A stretch of DNA of 9,366 nucleotides from Bacteroidota bacterium (GTDB lineage Bacteria > Bacteroidota > Bacteroidia > J057): NCBI GenBank assembly GCA_963169475.1, contig CAUJFT010000034.1:1-9366 (forward strand). The letters run 5' to 3'. Below, in pieces: positions 1 through 5,700 of this stretch. Each line of letters starts with the position of its first letter. The first letter of the stretch is position 1. The notes beneath the pieces are model-generated. The model ran no database searches. It was not told where the DNA came from and worked only from the letters and a program-made list of their open reading frames with translations. The translations under genes and the position numbers were made by a program.

Positions 1-1
1 T

Positions 2-154
2 GACCTTGGTGCTGATTCTTTGGACATCGTAGAGTTAATTATGGAGTTTGAAAAGGTATTTAATCTCAGCATTCCTGACGAAGCCGCTGAAAAAATCGTA
101 ACGGTGGGAGATGCTATAGCATATCTTGAAAACAATTCTTCAGCTCAAAATTAA
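2..154 (+). CDS. acpP: Acyl carrier protein, C-terminal part (5' end outside window)
   Basis: This is the last 50 residues of the acyl carrier protein, the small cytosolic carrier that holds acyl intermediates of type II fatty acid synthesis as thioesters. The fragment opens with DLGADSLDIVELIMEFE. The serine of DSL (codon 17-19) is the site where 4'-phosphopantetheine is attached. IPDEAAEKIVTVGDAIAYL then covers the last helices of the four-helix bundle and closely follows the known family pattern. The short tail ENNSSAQN ends at TAA. The start lies upstream of the window, so roughly 30 residues are missing. fabF begins only 6 bases after the stop, so the two are almost certainly co-transcribed. 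The identification is close to certain. Confidence 0.96.
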   Translation, partial: DLGADSLDIVELIMEFEKVFNLSIPDEAAEKIVTVGDAIAYLENNSSAQN

Positions 155-160
155 TAATAA

Positions 161-1408
161 ATGCAAAACAGAAGAATTGTCGTTACCGGAATGGGTGCGC
201 TCACGCCAATAGGACTGAATGTCCAGGCTTATGCAGACGCGCTTTGGGCTGGAATGAGTGGCGCAAACATGATTACCCGTTTTGATGCCGCTAAGTTCAA
301 AACAAAGTTTGCTTGCGAACTCAAAGGGTTTGACCCAACATCCTATATTGATAAAAAAGAAGCCCGCAAAATGGACCCTTTTACACAATATGCCATTGCT
401 GTTGCAAGACAAGCAATTGAGGATGCACGTTTCGATTTTTCTTCTGTGAATAGAGAACGGTTCGGCGTAGTCATGGGTTCCGGTATTGGCGGGATTCAAG
501 TATTTTATAACGAAGTAATGGAATATGCAAAAGGGGACGGGACACCGCGCTTTAACCCCTTTTTCATTCCTAAAATGATTATTGATATTGCACCCGGGCG
601 AATTTCTATTGAACATGGCTTAAAGGGACCAAACTACTCCTCTGTGTCGGCTTGTGCTACCTCTTCTAATTGTATCATTGATGCTTATATGCTCATCAAA
701 ATGGGGTATGCCGACATTATGGTGGCCGGAGGCTCTGAGTCTGCCGTTTCTGAAGTTGGGATAGGGGGATTTAATGCAATGAAGGCACTTTCCGAAAATA
801 ACGAAAATTTTCTTACTGCCAGTCGCCCTTTCGACAGTACTCGAGACGGGTTTGTGATGGGAGAAGGAGGAGGAGCATTAATTTTGGAAGAATATGAACA
901 CGCCTTGAAGAGAGGCGCGCATATTTATGCTGAACTTGCCGGAGTAGGAATGTCGGCAGATGCCTATCATATTACAGCACCTCACGAAGAAGGCGAGGGG
1001 GCAACCCAAGTGATGTGGAATTGCCTCAAAGATGCGGGACTTAAACCCGAATCTGTGGATTATCTGAATATGCACGGAACCTCTACTCCGCTTGGAGACG
1101 TAGCCGAAACTAAGGCAATCAAAAAGGTTTTTGGAGAACATGCCTATAAAATGAACCTAAGTTCGACTAAATCTATGACGGGGCATCTCTTAGGTGCCGC
1201 AGGAGCAGTGGAGGCTATTGCCTCTATTCTAGCAATCAACAATGGGATAGTTCCTCCTACCATTAATTTTGAAGTAGCAGACCTGGCATGCGACTTGAAT
1301 TATACGTTTAATCAGGCGCAGAGAAGGACAATTGATGTAGCAATAAGCAATACTTTTGGATTTGGGGGGCATAATGCGTGCCTTTTATTCCGTAAAATGG
1401 AAAATTAA
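161..1408 (+). CDS. fabF: Beta-ketoacyl-ACP synthase II (KAS II)
   Basis: FabF condenses malonyl-ACP with an acyl-ACP, releasing CO2, and so elongates fatty acids in the cytosol. The 415-residue length is normal for the family. The thiolase-fold catalytic triad is visible: Cys165 in SVSACATSS, His305 in NMHGTSTPLGD and His342 in STKSMTGHLLGAAGAVE, with the conserved Lys337 just before it. The N-terminus RRIVVTGMGALTPIG and the C-terminal glycine-rich NTFGFGGHNA are also typical. The ATG follows the acpP stop by 6 bases. There is no Shine-Dalgarno sequence, only A/T-rich bases, as is usual in Bacteroidota. The directly adjacent acpP supplies its acyl-carrier substrate. FabB/KAS I is the only close alternative, but this length, motif context and acpP linkage favour FabF. 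Confidence 0.97.
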   Translation: MQNRRIVVTGMGALTPIGLNVQAYADALWAGMSGANMITRFDAAKFKTKFACELKGFDPTSYIDKKEARKMDPFTQYAIAVARQAIEDARFDFSSVNRERFGVVMGSGIGGIQVFYNEVMEYAKGDGTPRFNPFFIPKMIIDIAPGRISIEHGLKGPNYSSVSACATSSNCIIDAYMLIKMGYADIMVAGGSESAVSEVGIGGFNAMKALSENNENFLTASRPFDSTRDGFVMGEGGGALILEEYEHALKRGAHIYAELAGVGMSADAYHITAPHEEGEGATQVMWNCLKDAGLKPESVDYLNMHGTSTPLGDVAETKAIKKVFGEHAYKMNLSSTKSMTGHLLGAAGAVEAIASILAINNGIVPPTINFEVADLACDLNYTFNQAQRRTIDVAISNTFGFGGHNACLLFRKMEN

Positions 1409-1449
1409 TAGAACCCACGCCAATACCTAAATACCTTTTCATAGTAGGG

Positions 1450-2199
1450 GTGCTAAGTATCATTAAATTTTTTAACTTGTTTTTATCAAAGGAAAAATCC
1501 TTTGTGAGAGAGGTTCGCAGCATTAGCGGATATACTCCAAAGGAGGTTTTTTTATATCGCTTGGCTTTCTCTCACAGTTCTTTAATCGGGGGGCAACCCT
1601 CTTATAAGATAGACTCTGCAAAGTATTGTAATGAAAGGTTAGAGTTTTTGGGAGACTCCGTGTTAGATACAGTAGTGGCAGACTACCTATTCAAAATTTA
1701 CCCGCGTAAAGACGAAGGCTTTTTGACGGAAATGAGGTCAAAAATTGTAAATAGAAAGTCCTTGAATGAGATTTGCCGCAAATTGCGCCTTGATAGTCTT
1801 ATAGCCCACAATCAGTCTGGAAGCATCAATGAATCTATGTATGGAGATGCACTCGAAGCATTTATAGGGGCAATATACTTAGATTTGGGTTATGGAGTAG
1901 CCCAGCAATTTGTCCTAAATAAAATTATCTCTTCCCTTATCAAATTAGATAATGTGGAAGACCAAGTGATTAGCTATAAGAATAAGCTGATTGAATACAC
2001 CCAAAAAAATAAAATGGGAATACTCTCCTTTGAGGTAATAGAAGAGCAAGGTTTTGGACATCAAAAAACCTTTATCGTTCAGGCTAAGACCGGAGATAAA
2101 ATATTGGGAACGGGTGTCGGAAAAAATAAGAAAACTGCCGAACAAAAAGCCTCCGAAGACGCTATTTCACGCCTTAAAATTAATATTAGTAACAAATAA
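1450..2199 (+). CDS. rnc: Ribonuclease III
   Basis: RNase III cleaves double-stranded RNA, for example in rRNA precursor maturation and some mRNA turnover, as a Mg2+-dependent homodimer. The 249-residue product has an endonuclease domain at about residues 20-165 with the signature NERLEFLGDS (61-70). By comparison with the E. coli enzyme the metal-binding acids are Glu62, Glu65 and Asp69, plus Asp133 and Glu136 in YGDALEAFIGAIYLD. A double-stranded RNA-binding domain fills about 175-243, with GFGHQKTFIV and the basic helix KNKKTAEQKASEDAISRL. The start is GTG at 1450. The frame stays open upstream, but no better start is seen and the first in-frame ATG (Met95) would remove the catalytic signature. 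It lies 41 bases after fabF and is probably in the same operon. No clear intrinsic terminator follows. Confidence 0.95.
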   Translation: MLSIIKFFNLFLSKEKSFVREVRSISGYTPKEVFLYRLAFSHSSLIGGQPSYKIDSAKYCNERLEFLGDSVLDTVVADYLFKIYPRKDEGFLTEMRSKIVNRKSLNEICRKLRLDSLIAHNQSGSINESMYGDALEAFIGAIYLDLGYGVAQQFVLNKIISSLIKLDNVEDQVISYKNKLIEYTQKNKMGILSFEVIEEQGFGHQKTFIVQAKTGDKILGTGVGKNKKTAEQKASEDAISRLKINISNK

Positions 2200-2330
2200 G
2201 CCTTCCCTTTATTATCCGCAGTCCCCAAAATGTAAGACTACTCACTAATTAGGATAAAAATAGACATTGGGGAATAGCAGAAAAGTAGAAAACCTACTTA
2301 TTGTAAGTGCTTGACCAAGATTAGTTTATG

Positions 2331-2610
2331 TTAAAATCCGATAAATTGAGGATTATATTTTTCAATGTTAACTAAAAATTGATTCACCACGCAGAAAATC
2401 TCATCTTTTTTGGGGTAGCTTTCGGTGCCTATCAATTGAGTTTTTATTTTTTGCCAAAGGGTTTCAGCAGTATTTAATTCTGGAGAATAAGGAGGTAAGT
2501 AACGAATAAAAACCTTCTTTTTACCAACATAGGGTCATTTTTTGAACGATTTTAGCCTTGTGTATGCTAGCATTATCTAACATCTTTACAAATATTAAAA
2601 GGCAGATTAC
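2331..2610 (-). pseudogene. IS630-family transposase remnant (C-terminal part, frameshifted)
   Basis: Read on the - strand, two adjacent frames together give the end of an IS630/Tc1-type DDE transposase. The first (about 2610-2540) reads MLDNASIHKAKIVQKM, matching the conserved DNASIH block with the second catalytic Asp. The second (about 2540 down to the stop at 2331-2333) reads KKVFIRYLPPYSPELN, then TAETLWQKIK, carrying the YLPPYSPELNxxE block with the final catalytic Glu. A one-base shift near 2535-2545 separates them: the first frame stops at TAA and the second has a TGA just upstream. The N-terminal half with the helix-turn-helix domain and the first Asp is absent. Weak similarity may continue to about 2650 through further frame changes. 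No inverted-repeat ends were recognised. It is a dead fossil, although the exact family assignment rests on motif recognition. Confidence 0.75.
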
Positions 2611-2690
2611 TCAAAAAATTTCTTAATCAGTTGGAACTACTTATTAACTTCACCTTCTTATTGTATATCAATTAAATTTTCACAAAAAAA

Positions 2691-2721
2691 TTTTTATATT
2701 CTTAGTTTCCCGTTATATTTG
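2691..2721 (+). promoter_or_regulatory. Candidate Bacteroidota-type promoter for the large secreted-protein gene
   Basis: TATATTTG at 2714-2721 matches the Bacteroidota -7 consensus TAnnTTTG. TTTT at 2691-2694, 19 bases upstream, is a partial match to the -33 element TTTG. Transcription would begin near 2726, about 55 bases before the ATG. A second reading uses TTTG at 2718-2721 as the -33 element and TTAATTTG at 2742-2749 as an imperfect -7 element, with a start near 2755. Both rest on consensus matching in AT-rich DNA, where chance matches are common. Confidence 0.35.
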
Positions 2722-2722
2722 A

Positions 2723-2743
2723 AACCGATTCTTGGAATCGGTT
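2723..2743 (+). promoter_or_regulatory. Perfect 9-bp hairpin upstream of the large gene
   Basis: AACCGATTC pairs perfectly with GAATCGGTT around a 3-base loop (TTG). The T-rich stretch AATTTGTTTTATTTT follows. It could be a weak intrinsic terminator closing the region behind rnc. It could also be a structure at the 5' end of the leader of the gene at 2781, because it overlaps the predicted transcription start. The symmetry could equally be a protein-binding operator. The pairing is seen directly; the role is not known. Confidence 0.45.
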
Positions 2744-2780
2744 AATTTGTTTTATTTTAAGTAGAAAAATATTAATCTGT

Positions 2781-5700
2781 ATGAAGAAAAGTTACTTATT
2801 CTTATTCTTTGCTTCGCTTTTACAGGGAATGTCTAATAACCTTCCCGCCCAATACGCTCAATCAGCAGAAACAGAAGACCTCGTAATCAAAAATGTGTAT
2901 AACCGGACAGAACCTCTGAAAAAATATAGTCCTGAATCAGAAGATGTTTCCAAAAGAACCCTCAATTCTAAACACTTTCAGGTTTCTAGTGGAAAGTATG
3001 AAGCGGTAATCGGGGCAGGTCCTATGCACTATTGGGAAAATAACGAATGGAAAACGATTGCGACCGAATTAGCTCCTAACCAGTCTGGTAATCATACACA
3101 ATATCCGTATTACAATCGTTGGAACTATTTTAAGACTTATTATGGCAAGTCAGGAGCTGGGATTAAAATGAACTTTCCGGGATTTTCCTTAGATTTATGG
3201 CAAAATATCGAGAAGAAATGGCTTGATGCTTCCGGAAATGAATTGTCGTCTTTGGAGATTTTACCCGGAATACAACCCACTTCCTCCGATAATAGCTTGG
3301 AATACCATAATGTATTTCCAGATGTAAAGGCGAGAGCGATTCAGCTTTCTTATGGTTTAGAAACAGAATATTATCTTGAAAGCCAAGCAGCCTTAGCAAA
3401 TGCTCCTCTGAACGCAGGGTTTTTAGCCTTTTCGGAAGTAATAAGCCTCCCCTCCGGTTGGAAAGTAGAAGGCAAAGGAACGGTAAATGGCGGTTTTTTT
3501 GAGAAAATCCTTATTCTAAACCAGAAAGGAGAAGAACAGTTGCGTTACCAACGTCCCTATTTTGAAGATAATTTGAAAACGGCTTTGCAAGGGAAAGACC
3601 GTAAAACCGAAAAAAGAATCAACGGTGCGTATCATTATTACATTGCAGGAAGTGAAGTTACTCTTTCTGTATTAATCCCTGCCGAATGGGTGTTGTCCCC
3701 AGAAAGGAGATTCCCTATAAAAATAGACCCAATAGTTACTACACCCGGACCCGGAGGAGCACCCAATGCACCCGGTTCTGTGATTACCTATAATTCTTAT
3801 GGTTCGACCCAAACCGCTGATTTTAGCTCACCCACTCCCTCTATGAGGGTAGGCTTTGAAGACGGTAGTTTCGGAAATAGCTGGTATCAGTCAGCGATGG
3901 AATTTGATGTAACGTCTATTCCAAATACCGCAGGCTTGATAGCTTCTTCCATCTGTAATGTGGAGCTTTACATGTTCCAACAAAATTTTGACTATCCTAC
4001 CGGGCAGTGTGCTAATATAGAGGGAGCGTTTAGAATTGTTCATCCATTTAATGGAATTTTTCCATTGAGTGCGCCGCCTATCGCTGTTGACCCGGAAGTT
4101 ACTAACGGATTTCCCTATACCGGTGTGTACGGGTGGGGTAACTCCGCAGGAGGAGGAAATATCGCCTATAATACTGCAAACGGCTGGAAAGGCCCCTATA
4201 ACCTTGGACAACAAGCAAATTTAGACCTTGCGAATAGTATTCCATTAGATTATTATCACGTAGGAATTAAAAATGAACAAGGGGGGCATGGAGACCCAAC
4301 GTTTGATTGCTCTTGCTTTCTTTGTTTGTGTGTGTGCGAAGATGATGATTATATTGATTTTTCAGGAAATGATAATATTACACAACAGCCTTACTTAGTA
4401 GTAACCTATGTTCATTCTATCCCGAATCCAGCAACTGCATGTGGAGATGGCACCGACACTAATCCTAATAATGATTGGTTTGTCTGGGGTTTTTCTGGTA
4501 CAGATTTATTGCTAAATCCTCAAAATGTGGTTTTAGGGGGATTCTATCAAGCTACCGGGGTGAATGTAGTGTCTTCCAATCAGTGGCCCTCTACGGGTGT
4601 TCCTAGCGCGGCTACCGGGTGGGACGGCTGTTCTGTAACCTCCGGGCATACGGTGGTTTATAAGCGTTGCGGCTTCCCTTGTGGGCAGTATGATGTGGTG
4701 ATTGGAGGAATAAATGGAACCGGTGCATTATATCTTAATGGAAACCTTGTACCCGGTGCAGCTAATATTACTGGACCTCAAACGGTATTGTCTAATGTAG
4801 TACTTGATGCTTCGTCTAGTATCGAAATTCGCCAAATTTCTGGAGGAGGAAGTTCCGGCATCACCGTTAATTTTAATCGCTTAGATAGCTGGCAAACCTT
4901 TATCGGAAACGATACCTCTCTTTGTATAGGTGCCGATTTACAACTTACAGGGGCTTTAAATGGAGGAGGTACCCTGGGTAACCTGCCTTGCTCCGGTGGC
5001 GCCCCCGGTACTTGCGGTCCACTCTCCTACTCGTGGTCTTCTAGTTGTCCGGGACTTTTTTCCGGAAATCCCACTACTCCGACAATCTCTCTGAATAACT
5101 ATGCAGGGGGTAATTGCACGCTCTTTCTAACGGTTACTTCCGAAATCGGGTGTACAAGTACAGATGATATTAACATTACAGAGTTACCGCCCGCTGTCAT
5201 TAGTGCTACTGCCCAACAAGGACAGGTATGCTCCGGAGATAATGTTTCTGTACTCCTTTCAGGCTTTGCTCCTGGCACTACGATTAGTTGGTCTGTATTC
5301 GGAGGAGCGGTGATACCCGGAGTTACCCCTCCAGCCAACCCTATAGCTATCCCCGCAAATAATCAAATTTTAGTACCAGTAACGGTAACCCCGGGTGTGA
5401 GTGCCAGCCAAACCGCCACGATTCAGATTATTCCATTCTTGAATTCCTGCCCCGGTATTCCGGCTTCTGTAACGGTAACGGTGGTTCCTAAGCCTCAAAT
5501 TTCTCCTCTTGTTTCTAATAATGTGATTTGCTCGGGAAGTACGGTAGATATTTTATTGAGTAATTCCCTCAATATTCCGGTGGTTTATTCATGGTCAAGA
5601 ACGAATGGGGGCATGAGTACAGGAAATGTAACCGGAATGCCTGTAAGCGACTTTTCGGCGCTCACTATTTCCGGTAACCTCTATAACAATACTGCAACGT

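Larger units (their letters stand above)
2200..2780. other. AT-rich intergenic region between rnc and the large secreted-protein gene
   Basis: This gap holds the transposase remnant at 2331-2610 and the candidate promoter and hairpin near 2691-2743. Bases 2200-2330 show no gene and only a weak 6-bp hairpin (AAGTAG/CTACTT, 2283-2299) with no T-tract. Bases 2611-2690 are eroded AT-rich sequence with stops in all frames, possibly further transposase debris. The gap separates the housekeeping operon from the secreted-protein gene, which therefore probably has its own promoter. Confidence 0.6.

Noticed and set aside
140..616. 158-codon open frame on the - strand over acpP/fabF
   Set aside because: It lies antisense to the conserved, motif-verified fabF and has no recognisable protein features.
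1539..1546. AAAGGAGG, a perfect Shine-Dalgarno-like sequence inside rnc
   Set aside because: No suitable start codon and frame follow, and Shine-Dalgarno sequences are little used in this phylum. It encodes conserved rnc residues.
2235..2244. Ten-base direct match AGACTACTCA shared with 8551-8560
   Set aside because: Exact ten-base repeats are expected by chance in a 9-kb AT-rich window, and the flanks do not match.
2054..2248. 64-codon + strand open frame overlapping the end of rnc
   Set aside because: It is an out-of-frame shadow of the double-stranded RNA-binding domain of rnc; no family resemblance was seen.
2283..2299. 6-bp hairpin AAGTAG/CTACTT as a terminator for rnc
   Set aside because: The stem is short and AT-rich with no T-run after it, and it lies 84 bases past the stop.
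3891..4214. 107-codon open frame on the - strand within the giant gene
   Set aside because: It is antisense to the continuous secreted-protein frame and has no signal, motif or promoter.
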